A stretch of DNA of 64,000 nt from Capnocytophaga sputigena (GTDB lineage: Bacteria > Bacteroidota > Bacteroidia > Flavobacteriales > Flavobacteriaceae). Both the position numbers and the translations under genes were made by a program. Below, piece after piece: positions 17,783 to 26,978 of this stretch (positions are counted from its first letter, which is position 1; each line of letters opens with the position of its first letter). Where the stretch lies: NCBI RefSeq assembly GCF_900446695.1, contig NZ_UAVP01000008.1:1-64000 (forward strand), written 5' to 3'. Below the pieces are notes generated by a model. The model ran no database searches and had not been told where the DNA came from. It was given only the letters and a program-made list of their open reading frames with translations.

Positions 17783-19171
17783 CTAATTTTGTGCGCTATT
17801 AAAAAAATGTATGGTGTGCTCTATTTGCTTCTTGAGGGTCGTTACTTCCTCATCTGCCATAAAGCTAAGGTATTCTTTAAACAAATCAGAATGATAGTCG
17901 AATTGTTTCTTTTTCCACTGCGAAGTAGCCAAAATCAATTCAATAGCTAATATTTCTTCTATATTCTTCACTACTTGTTCACATTTGATAGCCGAACTAC
18001 CTCCCATTCCTTTTATATCTATCGTTTTTTCAAACAAAATAGGACTTTCGATGCTTGCAGGGGTAGAAAGACGACGGTTTTCATTCAATATTCCTTCTAT
18101 GATACGCTGGAATATAGGGTAATCTATTTCCGTTTCTATCTCTTTACCGATATTTGAAAGCAAGTAGAACACTCGCCGTTCACTGATATTGCCCAAGCTG
18201 GTGAGGGTAATCGCCAAAAAGTCCATTGCCAAGGTGAGGGGCAGGGTATGCGAGTTACCTCCAAAGATAATTTCTTGGCTCTCAGGGAAGAGAATAGGGT
18301 TGTCGGTAACCGAGTTCATCTCGGTTTTTATCACTTTGCGAATGGCTGCAATCGACTCGCGCACAGCTCCGTGTATTTGAGGGATAGAGCAAAAGGCTTC
18401 GGGCATAGACGAGAAGGCTTGCGCTTGTGTAGCGAGGGTGCTGTCTTTTAGCAGGGTGCGCAAATGCTCAGCTGTTTCTACTAAGCCTCGGTGGGGTCGC
18501 ACTATTTGCATAGCTTCCGAAAATGCTGAGAGGTTCCCTCCAAAGGCTTGGGTAGAAACTGAGGCTACAAAGTCTGCCCACTGAATGATTTGCAACGATT
18601 TGCTGAGGTTGTAAATACCATAAGCGGTGGTAAGCTGAGTGCCGTTGAGCAGGGCATCGGCTTCGCGCATTTCCAAGGACAAAGGTTGCCAACCGTATTT
18701 ATCTTCCAACTCTTGCGCTGAATAGATTTTGTTGTGTATACACACTTCGCCTTCACCAAAGAGGGGTAGAGCGAGGTGTGCCAGAGCAATGCGCTCATCA
18801 GGGATGTCTTTAGAATACACCACTGGCAATACTCCTTTGTTATAAAAATCGATGAGGCGTTGTACCAAAGCCAATCGCACCCCACTATAGCCATAGGAGA
18901 ACGATTGTATTTTCAGGAAGAGCATCAGTTTGACAATCTCATTGGGGATACGCTCGCCTATACCACAAGCATAGTGGCGCAACAGGGCTAACGAGCCCAC
19001 CGAGAGTTGATTTAGAAAATTAGGCTCTTTCTGGATATAATCACTGAGAAAGCGGTGGCACGTTTCGATATTTATCACCGCCTCTTCTGAGAGTTTTAGT
19101 TGTGTGTCGCCTTCTACAATTGCTATAAGCTGTTCCAAAAGAAGGACTTCGTTAGAAATATAGTGTTCCAT
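17783..19171 (-). CDS. Aromatic amino acid ammonia-lyase homologue lacking the MIO motif (probable pseudoenzyme)
   Basis: 462 residues, somewhat short of the usual 500-510 of HutH. Homology is plain: HYACGIGERIP (67-77), SGVRLALVQRL, LPVV followed by LAHLALPLFGEGEV (129-143), LLNGTQL (174-180), IPQIHGAVRES (263-273), EMNSVTDNPILF (284-295) and FGGNSHTLPL. The Ala-Ser-Gly triad that forms the MIO cofactor should lie between LPVV and LAHL, but that stretch is about 3-4 residues short and reads YSKDIPDERIA. The N-terminal YGxNTGFG loop with the catalytic Tyr is also missing, and the Tyr in QDxYSLRC is Phe (EAFCSIPQ, 258-265). The reading frame is intact, so the loss looks evolved rather than decayed. 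Ammonia-lyase activity is not expected. Confidence 0.85.
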   Translation of the reverse strand: MEHYISNEVLLLEQLIAIVEGDTQLKLSEEAVINIETCHRFLSDYIQKEPNFLNQLSVGSLALLRHYACGIGERIPNEIVKLMLFLKIQSFSYGYSGVRLALVQRLIDFYNKGVLPVVYSKDIPDERIALAHLALPLFGEGEVCIHNKIYSAQELEDKYGWQPLSLEMREADALLNGTQLTTAYGIYNLSKSLQIIQWADFVASVSTQAFGGNLSAFSEAMQIVRPHRGLVETAEHLRTLLKDSTLATQAQAFSSMPEAFCSIPQIHGAVRESIAAIRKVIKTEMNSVTDNPILFPESQEIIFGGNSHTLPLTLAMDFLAITLTSLGNISERRVFYLLSNIGKEIETEIDYPIFQRIIEGILNENRRLSTPASIESPILFEKTIDIKGMGGSSAIKCEQVVKNIEEILAIELILATSQWKKKQFDYHSDLFKEYLSFMADEEVTTLKKQIEHTIHFFNSAQN

Positions 19172-19205
19172 ATTAGGAGATAGGGGGTTAGGGGTTAGAA
19201 ATTAG

Positions 19206-20480
19206 CTACTTCACCATATACAATTGTCCTGTTATAGATAACAATTGATATTGTAGCAGTTGGTTGCTATACAGATCTACTTTTTCAAACTTTTCGAGTT
19301 CTTCATTGCCTTTGGTAAGGTAATAAGTAGGAGTTTTTAGAGCGACAGCTTCAGATGTCCACATATAAGTATTAGCTTTAAAGGAGATAGAAGCATTGTT
19401 TAAACGCAGTTGCATAAATAGCTTTCCTTCTCCCCCTTCATCAAGAGTTCCTTCTACTAGAAAGTACTGAGGTAATATCTTACGGCGTGTGTATGTGCTT
19501 TGAAAATCACTATAATAAAAATCATCATTACCCAATTTCATAAAAAGAGGAAATACGGGGGTGCGCTCAAAAAAAGTATCTTTAAAAGAGGAAATGTAAT
19601 GAGTAGAACAAATATAATGAGGCTTCTCGTCTTGTATAAACACTACGATACTCTCATTATCAAAAGTAGTATAGTACTTTTGATTATCGGGGCGCCATTC
19701 TATTTTTCTAACTCCTATTTTATAACAAGTGGGTGTGGGTAGATGGTTTTTGGCTATATAAGTCTTCACATCGTCTTCTTTCCAAAAATCAGTACCCTCA
19801 ACGGCTTTCATCGGACGAAATTCGGGGTTGCCATCTATAGCCCAAGTACTGTAAGAAAGTGTATAAGTATCAATGATATATTTATCTTTGATATAAAACT
19901 CTCGTTTCTGTTCTTCAGCTATATTGAGAGACAAACTGTCAATTATTTTTCCTGAAGTATCGAATTTTAGGAAATATGGTGGAAAATCAGGATTATCACC
20001 GATATAATAATCTTCTTCTCCTTTAGGCTTCACATAGTATGCAAGCAAACAATGTTGTTTATTGAAGAACTTTTCCTTAAGCGAATACTCTCCTCTTTCG
20101 TAAAGCGGGGTAATTGTCTTTTTTCCTTCTGTAAGCTCTTTTCTTGAAAGTTCAGGATAGTGTTTGAGATTTTTAGGAAGGGACATCCGTGATTGCCACA
20201 CTATATAAGTTTCTTCTATTTTGTCTTTGTGATAAGTATAAAGCATTGTTAATACTGTAAGACAAACACTTACCCAAAATATTTTTTTGACAATCTTATA
20301 ATAGAAACTATAATAACAAAGCAACCCTAAAACAAAAATTACAGGTGTAAATAATAGAAATACATCAATAATTCTTAAGGATAAGGAAGACTCTAAGGAT
20401 AAGCCTAACCAGCAAATAGTATACAACACTATAAAGCCGAAGCCCGTTAAAATCGCTAAAAATATATTAGGTTTCTTCAT
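19206..20480 (-). CDS. Membrane-anchored protein of unknown function
   Basis: 424 residues. Three hydrophobic segments lie in the first 95 residues (about 7-28, 36-58, 66-83); the remaining 330 residues are hydrophilic and probably face the periplasm. There are pairs of YY/FDT-type beta-strand motifs, but I recognise no family. It lies 13 nt downstream of lnt and 34 nt upstream of the ammonia-lyase homologue, suggesting joint transcription. Confidence 0.8.
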   Translation of the reverse strand: MKKPNIFLAILTGFGFIVLYTICWLGLSLESSLSLRIIDVFLLFTPVIFVLGLLCYYSFYYKIVKKIFWVSVCLTVLTMLYTYHKDKIEETYIVWQSRMSLPKNLKHYPELSRKELTEGKKTITPLYERGEYSLKEKFFNKQHCLLAYYVKPKGEEDYYIGDNPDFPPYFLKFDTSGKIIDSLSLNIAEEQKREFYIKDKYIIDTYTLSYSTWAIDGNPEFRPMKAVEGTDFWKEDDVKTYIAKNHLPTPTCYKIGVRKIEWRPDNQKYYTTFDNESIVVFIQDEKPHYICSTHYISSFKDTFFERTPVFPLFMKLGNDDFYYSDFQSTYTRRKILPQYFLVEGTLDEGGEGKLFMQLRLNNASISFKANTYMWTSEAVALKTPTYYLTKGNEELEKFEKVDLYSNQLLQYQLLSITGQLYMVK

Positions 20481-20493
20481 TTGTCGTTAGTTT

Positions 20494-22089
20494 TTAGATG
20501 GTTTCACGTTTCCTTAACACTGCATACAAAAACACAAAAAACGCCAAGAAATACGCAATACGGGCAATGTAATCACCCATTTGCACATAGAAAGTTATTT
20601 CATCATTTAAGGCAATAGTGCCTTTCAAACTGCCTTGAGTGCCATAAGGTAGTGTTTTGAGCACCTCTCCCCTACCGTTGATAAACGCCGAAATCCCCGT
20701 ATTAGCACTGCGGGCTACACTCCGGCGGGTTTCAATAGCTCGCAAACGGGTATAACTGAGGAGTTGCTTGTGCCCTTGTGTGTTACACCACCACGCATCG
20801 TTGGTAAGAATTGCCAAAAAGTTAGCCCCTTTCTTGATATAGCCCGTTACAAACTCACCGTAAATCGTTTCATAACAGATGATAGGTGCTGCCTTGCCCT
20901 CGGTGTCTACCCCTGCAAAAGCGGTGCGATCAGGCTGGGTGGTTTTCAGCGCTACCGTACCGCCTAAATTGATAAGGGTTTCGCCCAATATAGGTTTTAG
21001 AATATTTTGATACGGGAAATTCTCTACGGCTACTACCAATTTACTCTTGTGATACAGTGGTATTTCGGGATTGCGATTGAGCAAGAAAGCCGAATTGTAA
21101 TCGTTGTACCAAATACCATAAGTAGAGAGGTAGTTGCTTTGGGAAGTGGTATGTGCTTCATCTCTCACAAACTCAATCATTGCGGTGCCTCCTACCCAAT
21201 TGAGCTTAGGATAGCGCGCTACGCTAGTGCGCAACCTATCTATCTCTGGTGCATAAGGCAATTCGTTCAGTTTGATATTCTCGGCAAAGACCGTTTCGGG
21301 AGTGAGGACGAAATTTACTTTATCGTCCAACTTATCAGCGACAAGTTGCAACAACAAATTGCTTACTTCTTGATTAGAAAGTGAATATTTCTCGGCATAA
21401 GGGTCGATATTAGGTTGCAAGACTATCACATCAACTGTTTTCTTGCCTGCTTCGCTATAATTGATGTATTGAAAATACGAAATCACTACAGGAACAGCAA
21501 AAAAGAGCATTGCCACCCCTACTTTTTGAGCAAGAACCTTGCGGTTTTTAGTCGTAAGATAGTTTTCAACAGCCAAAAATAAGATGATATTCACGATCCA
21601 CACCCATAGTGTGCCTCCAAAAGTCCCCGTATATTCGTACCATTGTATCCACGTAATTTGCTCAGAGAAAACGTTGCCTAAATTGAGCCAGGGCCAAGAA
21701 ACATCCCAAGTGAGGTGAAATTTCTCAAACGAAAGCCATATCGCTACTAAGAAGATGAGCGACACCTTGCGGTTCATTCGTTTGGCTACAATATGATAGA
21801 GGAAGAAAGTAAGGGTCATCAGTAGCGTATTTGCCAAAATAGCAAAAACTGCCCCTATTTGAGTAGAATACCATATCCACCAAGTAGTGGGGATATTCCA
21901 AGTGAGGAACGCCAGATAAGAGAGTGCAAACACCTTGCGTTTGGTATGGCGATAATCGCGACGGATGCGCGCTTCCATTAGCAAGAGAGGAATTAAAGCG
22001 ATGAATATCAAAGCTGTAAATCCGTAGGTTACCCACGCACTTGCGAGTAAAGCCCCTGAGAGCAGGGCAAGAAGTATATTTTTCTTCAT
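20494..22089 (-). CDS. lnt: Apolipoprotein N-acyltransferase
   Basis: 531 residues from ATG 22089 (MKKNILLALLSGALL); the frame extends further up but the promoter at 22111-22142 makes the shorter start certain. About 240 residues of membrane segments precede a nitrilase-type domain with the Glu-Lys-Cys triad: LTPETVF, YHKSKLVV and PIICYETIYGE. Lnt transfers a third acyl chain to lipoproteins at the outer face of the inner membrane, needed for export by Lol. Several lipoproteins encoded in this window are its likely substrates. Confidence 0.95.
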   Translation of the reverse strand: MKKNILLALLSGALLASAWVTYGFTALIFIALIPLLLMEARIRRDYRHTKRKVFALSYLAFLTWNIPTTWWIWYSTQIGAVFAILANTLLMTLTFFLYHIVAKRMNRKVSLIFLVAIWLSFEKFHLTWDVSWPWLNLGNVFSEQITWIQWYEYTGTFGGTLWVWIVNIILFLAVENYLTTKNRKVLAQKVGVAMLFFAVPVVISYFQYINYSEAGKKTVDVIVLQPNIDPYAEKYSLSNQEVSNLLLQLVADKLDDKVNFVLTPETVFAENIKLNELPYAPEIDRLRTSVARYPKLNWVGGTAMIEFVRDEAHTTSQSNYLSTYGIWYNDYNSAFLLNRNPEIPLYHKSKLVVAVENFPYQNILKPILGETLINLGGTVALKTTQPDRTAFAGVDTEGKAAPIICYETIYGEFVTGYIKKGANFLAILTNDAWWCNTQGHKQLLSYTRLRAIETRRSVARSANTGISAFINGRGEVLKTLPYGTQGSLKGTIALNDEITFYVQMGDYIARIAYFLAFFVFLYAVLRKRETI

Positions 22090-22110
22090 ATATATATTAA
22101 AAAAACGTGC

Positions 22111-22142
22111 CAAAAATAGTAAATAATTACGGAATAAGCAAA
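22111..22142 (-). promoter_or_regulatory. lnt promoter
   Basis: TTTG (22139-22142), 20-nt spacer, TATTTTTG (22111-22118) on the minus strand, ending 22 nt before the lnt ATG, so the leader is very short. The region 22143-22284 between this and the divergent promoter holds nothing else I can identify. Confidence 0.75.
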
Positions 22143-22284
22143 AAAACAAAGACTATTATTTTGATATTAGAACTGTCTCTGCTATAATTCTTACAGTTGT
22201 CGCACTTTAGATAAACTAAAAAATTTCATTCCTTTTTCACTCTAAAACTAAACTCAGTGTACAATCTCTCACTAAGTTGCTAAT

Positions 22285-22315
22285 TTTGCTAATTTACAAA
22301 TTATTTGTACCTTTG
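22285..22315 (+). promoter_or_regulatory. Promoter of the small membrane protein genes
   Basis: TTTG (22285-22288), 19-nt spacer with CTAATTTACAAATTATTTG, and TACCTTTG (22308-22315). The ATG at 22339 follows after 23 nt. Confidence 0.85.
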
Positions 22316-22338
22316 CCTTATTATTAAAATTGAGCAAA

Positions 22339-22752
22339 ATGAATGAATTTAACCAACAGTTTTTTCACAAGAAAAATCAAACTGTTATAGTTTTTGAGGT
22401 TTTATCCTTAGTGTTAGCCATTATCAACCTTGGGATAGCATTCATACCTTGTGTAGGTATCTTAGCGATTCCTATAGGAATCATATCTATCACAATTTCG
22501 GCAATAGGATTATATATAGCTCATAAAGCTAGCGCCCAAAAGGGACTACTCATCGCTGCATTAGCGATAGGATTGGTAGGCACTGCTATTTCAGTTGGGC
22601 AGATTGTCCTTATAAAAGTCTTAGGAGAATCTTCTCAAAAAGAATCTCGTTCAGATGCTATCTACCAAAATGACTCTATCTATGATAACGACTCTATTAA
22701 CGAAAGCGATTCTCTCTCTAATGGCACCTATCGTTATAACAATGAAAATTAA
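22339..22752 (+). CDS. Small membrane protein, DUF4190-like
   Basis: 137 residues from ATG 22339 (MNEFNQQFFHKK); a TTG 9 nt earlier is possible. Two Gly/Ile-rich hydrophobic segments (about 20-55 and 65-95), separated by HKASAQKGLL, are like the small DUF4190-type proteins with an internal alpha-helical hairpin. The tail is a Ser/Asp/Asn-rich repeat (NDSIYDNDSINESDS). It resembles the protein at 23196-23570 in length, topology and the phrase GLLIAALAIGLVGTAISV versus ALLIAALSLSIAGTAISV, so they are paralogues. Confidence 0.8.
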   Translation: MNEFNQQFFHKKNQTVIVFEVLSLVLAIINLGIAFIPCVGILAIPIGIISITISAIGLYIAHKASAQKGLLIAALAIGLVGTAISVGQIVLIKVLGESSQKESRSDAIYQNDSIYDNDSINESDSLSNGTYRYNNEN

Positions 22753-22754
22753 CC

Positions 22755-23123
22755 TTGAAAAATAGATCTTTACATAAATATCTGTTAGTAAATAGCCTAT
22801 TAATAGCATTGTATTTTGTTGGGATATTATATTTAAAATATTCTCCTACCAAAATACAATGCTATTACAAAACTCATTATGGGTTTGAATGCCCTACTTG
22901 TGGGCTTACACGTGATTTTTCACAATTTCTCTCCTTAGATTTTCACTCTCCTCTCAACCCTGCCTCTTACTATTACTTTACAGCTTTTACATTAATTTTC
23001 ATCACTCGCATTCTTCACAGTTTAATTGTATATCGCAAGCCCCACCAGCTCAAAAGTTTTATTTTTTTAGATGGTGTGGTGTTTATATTTTCTATTTTTT
23101 TAATAGTTTTAGGATTTTGGTAG
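22755..23123 (+). CDS. DUF2752 membrane protein
   Basis: 122 residues starting at TTG 22755, 2 nt after the previous stop; no ATG fits. It contains the DUF2752 hallmark CPTCGLTRDFSQFLSLDF (about 40-57), flanked by hydrophobic segments near 8-27, 73-93 and 101-121. The CPxCG(L/M)TR motif is invariant in this family; function unknown, but a metal site or redox pair is possible. Cotranscribed with the upstream small membrane protein. Confidence 0.85.
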   Translation: MKNRSLHKYLLVNSLLIALYFVGILYLKYSPTKIQCYYKTHYGFECPTCGLTRDFSQFLSLDFHSPLNPASYYYFTAFTLIFITRILHSLIVYRKPHQLKSFIFLDGVVFIFSIFLIVLGFW

Positions 23124-23144
23124 TATTCACAATGAATTGTATAA

Positions 23145-23175
23145 TTTGCTAATTAACAAATTATTCTTATTTTTG
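23145..23175 (+). promoter_or_regulatory. Promoter of second small membrane protein
   Basis: TTTG (23145-23148), 19-nt spacer CTAATTAACAAATTATTCT, TATTTTTG (23168-23175); ATG follows at 23196. The spacer is almost the same as in the promoter at 22285. Confidence 0.8.
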
Positions 23176-23195
23176 TCGCCAAAATTATTATTAGA

Positions 23196-23570
23196 ATGGA
23201 TACATTTCAGAAAAACAACTCTTTTGGAGCTCCCCGCTCTCAAAGTGTTAAAAAAACTATTATCAACCTCTTAGGAGTGATTACCCTCGTTTTGGCAATT
23301 TTTGTACTTATTGCTTCATTTATTCCTATGATTGGTGAAATTGCTTTTATAGGAGGGGCAGTGGTTATTCTGTTGGCTGCTATTGGCTTGTACTTTGCTG
23401 CTATATACGGCATAGGCAAAGCTTTACTAATTGCTGCACTATCGCTTTCGATAGCTGGCACGGCTATTTCAGTGAAAAAGTTTATTGATTATAACGAGGC
23501 ACACGCTTCCGAAATACATTCAGGCGGTTCAAGTGGTGGTCACCACCACAGTTGGGGCGATGATGATTAG
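23196..23570 (+). CDS. Small membrane protein, paralogue of 22339-22752
   Basis: 124 residues. Two hydrophobic segments (about 20-47 and 50-92), a short loop, and a histidine/glycine/aspartate-rich tail (GGSSGGHHHSWGDDD) that could bind metal. The second half of the membrane part matches the protein at 22339. It has its own promoter and precedes the P-type ATPase, which also has its own promoter. Function unknown. Confidence 0.8.
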   Translation: MDTFQKNNSFGAPRSQSVKKTIINLLGVITLVLAIFVLIASFIPMIGEIAFIGGAVVILLAAIGLYFAAIYGIGKALLIAALSLSIAGTAISVKKFIDYNEAHASEIHSGGSSGGHHHSWGDDD

Positions 23571-23583
23571 TTAATCTCTCAAA

Positions 23584-23614
23584 TTCGCTAATTCGCTAAT
23601 TATATCTATCTTTG
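23584..23614 (+). promoter_or_regulatory. P-type ATPase promoter
   Basis: TTCG (23584-23587), 19-nt spacer, TATCTTTG (23607-23614). The -33 element has C for T at its third position. ATG follows at 23638. Confidence 0.75.
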
Positions 23615-23637
23615 CACTTTAATCATTTTAAATAACT

Positions 23638-26346
23638 ATGGCAGAAAAACACCATTACAAAGGACTTACCGATGCGCAAGTTCTTGAAAGTCGTGCCAAA
23701 CACGGCGAAAACTCACTCTCATCAGTAGAGGGAGAGCCTCTATGGAAGCAATTCTTAGAGAAATTTACTGACCCTATTATCATCATTTTGTTGGTAGCCC
23801 TCGTCTTCTCATTTGGGGTATCTACCTATGAATTTACGGTACACAACGGAGGTATTCACGTATTTTTAGAGCCTGTAGGTATCCTCTTTGCCGTACTTTT
23901 GGCTACTGGAGTGGCTTTTTATTTTGAACAGAAAGCTAACAAACAGTTTGAAATCCTCAATCAAGTAAACGATGATATCTACTATAAAGTTATTCGCAAT
24001 GAGCGTATTACCCAAGTACTCAAAAAAGATATCGTTGTAGGTGATGTGGTTATCTTAGAAACAGGAGAGGAAATACCTGCCGATGGAGAACTCCTTGAAG
24101 CGGTATCGTTACACGTGAACGAATCCACACTTACTGGAGAGCCTATGGTACACAAAACTACCAATCCTGCCGATTTTGAAGCCGAAGCTACTTACCCTTC
24201 TAACTACATCTGTCGCGGGACTTCTGTATCCGATGGACACTGTATTTTTGAGGTGAAAAAAGTGGGGGACGCTACCGAATACGGTAAAGTGTTTGAAGGT
24301 GTACAGATAGACAATAGCGTAAAAACACCACTCAACGAGCAGTTAGACCATTTGGCAGGAATGATTACTAAAATTAGTTATGCAATAGCTGCTTTGGTGA
24401 TTGTAGGTCGCCTTATTGTATATTTCACCAATCCTGCAAATAGTTTAGACGCTATTGACTGGGTATCCTTTGGTGGTTACCTACTCAACACCGTGATGAT
24501 TGCCATTACCGTAGTAGTAGTTGCCGTGCCCGAAGGCTTGCCAATGAGTGTTACCCTCAGTTTGGCATATAGTATGCGCAGTATGATGGCTACTAATAAC
24601 CTCGTGCGCAAGATGCACGCTTGCGAAACAATGGGGGCTACTACCGTGATTTGTACTGACAAAACGGGTACGCTCACCCAAAACCAAATGACCATCTACG
24701 AGACTTTCTTCAACGCGGGAACCGACGAGAAACTCATAGCCGAATCTATGGCTGTGAACTCTACCGCTTATCTTGATTTCACCGATAAAGATAAACCCAG
24801 CGTATTGGGTAACCCTACCGAAGGAGCTCTCCTTTTGTGGCTCTATGGCAAAGGTATCAACTACTTGCCGATACGCGAAGAAAGCGAAGTATTACAGCAA
24901 CTCACTTTCTCTACCGAACGCAAATATATGGCTACTTTGGTACAATCGCCTACACTTGGCAAACCTGTGTTGTACGTAAAAGGAGCGCCTGAAATAGTAA
25001 TGACTTTCTGCCACGAAGGCGGTAAATTCCTTTCAGATATTTCACAAGCCGATTTCGAGGCTAAACTCTTGCAATACCAAAACCAAGCGATGCGTACTAT
25101 CGGTTTTGCGTATAAAGTGATTGACGACCCTAAAGCAATTATCTCAGAAAACGGCAAGCTCGTAGTAAACGGCTTGCACTTTATAGGTATCACTGCTATT
25201 TCTGACCCTGTACGCCCTGATGTACCTGCTTCTATTGAAGAGTGTATGCACGCAGGCATTCAGGTGAAGATTGTAACCGGAGATACCCCTGGTACCGCAA
25301 GAGAAATTGCTCGCCAAATACATTTGTGGGACGACAGTTGCACCGACCGCAACCAGATTACCGGTGTAGAGTTTGCCGCAATGAGCGATGCCGAACTTTT
25401 AGACCGCATAGGCGACCTACGTGTGATTTCACGCGCACGTCCGCTTGACAAAGCTCGCTTAGTAAACTTACTCCAACAAAAAGGAGAAGTAGTAGCCGTA
25501 ACAGGTGATGGTACTAACGATGCACCAGCCCTCAAAGCTGCCCAAGTAGGTCTTTCAATGGGTGATGGTACTTCGGTAGCTAAAGAAGCCTCAGATATCA
25601 CCATTTTGGACAACTCATTCAGCAGTATTGGTAAAGCCGTAATGTGGGGACGTTCGCTTTATTTGAACATTCAGCGTTTTATCCTCTTCCAGATGACCAT
25701 CAACGTAGCAGCGTGTATCATCGTGCTTATTGGGGCTTTCTTAGGGGTAGAATCACCGCTTACTGTAACCCAAATGCTTTGGGTGAACCTCATTATGGAC
25801 ACCTTTGCTGCTTTGGCGTTAGCATCATTGCCACCAAGCAACCGCGTGATGAACGACAAACCACGTGCGCGTGGCACTAATATCATCAGCTCTCCAATGG
25901 CAAAAGGCATCTTTGGGGTAGGAGGATTCTTTGTATTATTGCTCTTTGGTTTCATTCAGTATTTTAAGAATGAAGACATCACAAGTCTCACCGAGTTCTC
26001 TATCAGCGATTATGCAAGACATTTCTTCCATTTTGGAGCTCCCGAAGGCAGTTTATCAGCTTATGAACTTTCCTTATTCTTCTCAATATTCGTATTCTTG
26101 CAATTCTGGAATATGTTCAATGCCAAAGCCTACCGCACTGGCAAGAGCGCATTCAACAACCTCGGTAAGAGTCAAGGATTTATGCTCATCGCCTTAGCCA
26201 TTGTATTAGGACAGGTGTTCATCACTACTTTCGGTGGACAGATGTTCAATGTAACGCCTCTCAAATTGGTAGATTGGGCAATTATCATTGGTGCTACCAG
26301 TGCAGTACTCTGGGTAGGAGAAATCCTTAGAGCAGTTAAGAGATAA
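23638..26346 (+). CDS. Calcium-translocating P-type ATPase (P2B/PMCA-like)
   Basis: 902 residues. Order of motifs: cytosolic N-terminus, TM1-2 (about 45-110), actuator TGE (STLTGEP, about 165), PEGLP in TM4 (VAVPEGLPM, about 299-306), phosphorylated Asp341 in DKTGT, KGAPE in the nucleotide domain, TGD (VKIVTGDTPGTA), hinge TGDGTNDAPALK, then TM5-10. PEGLP rather than CPC argues against a heavy-metal pump and for the Ca2+-ATPase group; length and lack of a long autoinhibitory tail fit bacterial members. It probably exports Ca2+ across the inner membrane. Ends at a strong terminator. Confidence 0.93.
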   Translation: MAEKHHYKGLTDAQVLESRAKHGENSLSSVEGEPLWKQFLEKFTDPIIIILLVALVFSFGVSTYEFTVHNGGIHVFLEPVGILFAVLLATGVAFYFEQKANKQFEILNQVNDDIYYKVIRNERITQVLKKDIVVGDVVILETGEEIPADGELLEAVSLHVNESTLTGEPMVHKTTNPADFEAEATYPSNYICRGTSVSDGHCIFEVKKVGDATEYGKVFEGVQIDNSVKTPLNEQLDHLAGMITKISYAIAALVIVGRLIVYFTNPANSLDAIDWVSFGGYLLNTVMIAITVVVVAVPEGLPMSVTLSLAYSMRSMMATNNLVRKMHACETMGATTVICTDKTGTLTQNQMTIYETFFNAGTDEKLIAESMAVNSTAYLDFTDKDKPSVLGNPTEGALLLWLYGKGINYLPIREESEVLQQLTFSTERKYMATLVQSPTLGKPVLYVKGAPEIVMTFCHEGGKFLSDISQADFEAKLLQYQNQAMRTIGFAYKVIDDPKAIISENGKLVVNGLHFIGITAISDPVRPDVPASIEECMHAGIQVKIVTGDTPGTAREIARQIHLWDDSCTDRNQITGVEFAAMSDAELLDRIGDLRVISRARPLDKARLVNLLQQKGEVVAVTGDGTNDAPALKAAQVGLSMGDGTSVAKEASDITILDNSFSSIGKAVMWGRSLYLNIQRFILFQMTINVAACIIVLIGAFLGVESPLTVTQMLWVNLIMDTFAALALASLPPSNRVMNDKPRARGTNIISSPMAKGIFGVGGFFVLLLFGFIQYFKNEDITSLTEFSISDYARHFFHFGAPEGSLSAYELSLFFSIFVFLQFWNMFNAKAYRTGKSAFNNLGKSQGFMLIALAIVLGQVFITTFGGQMFNVTPLKLVDWAIIIGATSAVLWVGEILRAVKR

Positions 26347-26368
26347 GAGTTAAAAGACAATAAATTTT

Positions 26369-26409
26369 AAAAGCACAATAGCTAATCATTTTAGTTATTG
26401 TGCTTTTTT
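26369..26409 (+). terminator. Terminator of the P-type ATPase gene
   Basis: AAGCACAATA(G)CTAA pairs with TTAGTTATTGTGCTT and is followed by a T-run (26404-26409), with an A-run on the other side. Confidence 0.85.
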
Positions 26410-26495
26410 GTTTTCCAAAGTTTGCTAATTAAAATAATAGCATTATCTTTGTGAAGTTCTTTTAATCATAAAAATGAACAAGAACCCTCAAAACT

Positions 26496-26978
26496 ATGGA
26501 ACACTTCACTAAAAACTTAGAAACCTTACAAAAACTCCTTACAGAAAGTAATGGCGCTTTTATGCATTTTGGCAATGAACAATATCGTTTTACCCAACAA
26601 GCAACTGTTACCCCTGAAGAAATAGCTGATTTTGAAGCTCAGCACCACATCAAGCTGCCCGAAACTTTCAAAACTTTCCTCATTACCTTGGGAGCTTGCA
26701 CCCTTTTTGAAGACGAACTAGGTTTTGCCTATCAGTTTTTTCCTCCTAATCAATGGGAAGCCTTTTCAGCTGAAGTATTTGAAGGAACTGGTGAATATCT
26801 CTTCCCAAAAGTTTTATTAGTGTGTTACCCTAATGTCGGTCATCAAGCGGGATTTATCACTACCCAACCCGATGCTTTTGGCACATTTTATTCGGATATT
26901 CCTCTTGAATACTGGGAAGAAGACACTGAATTACTGCCTTTTGCCGATTGGCTAAACGAAGAAATGGCTACACTATGA
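26496..26978 (+). CDS. SUKH-family (SMI1/KNR4) protein
   Basis: 160 residues. The SUKH core is recognisable: VTPEEIADFEAQHHIKLPETFKTFL (about 40-64; split motif xxIxxxExxxxxxLPxxyxxFL), followed by an acidic beta-rich second half and a final W-x-x-x-x-x region. Bacterial SUKH proteins often serve as immunity proteins against polymorphic toxins. No toxin gene is adjacent, so it is either an orphan immunity gene or a housekeeping SUKH. Its stop overlaps the next start (ATGA). Confidence 0.85.
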   Translation: MEHFTKNLETLQKLLTESNGAFMHFGNEQYRFTQQATVTPEEIADFEAQHHIKLPETFKTFLITLGACTLFEDELGFAYQFFPPNQWEAFSAEVFEGTGEYLFPKVLLVCYPNVGHQAGFITTQPDAFGTFYSDIPLEYWEEDTELLPFADWLNEEMATL

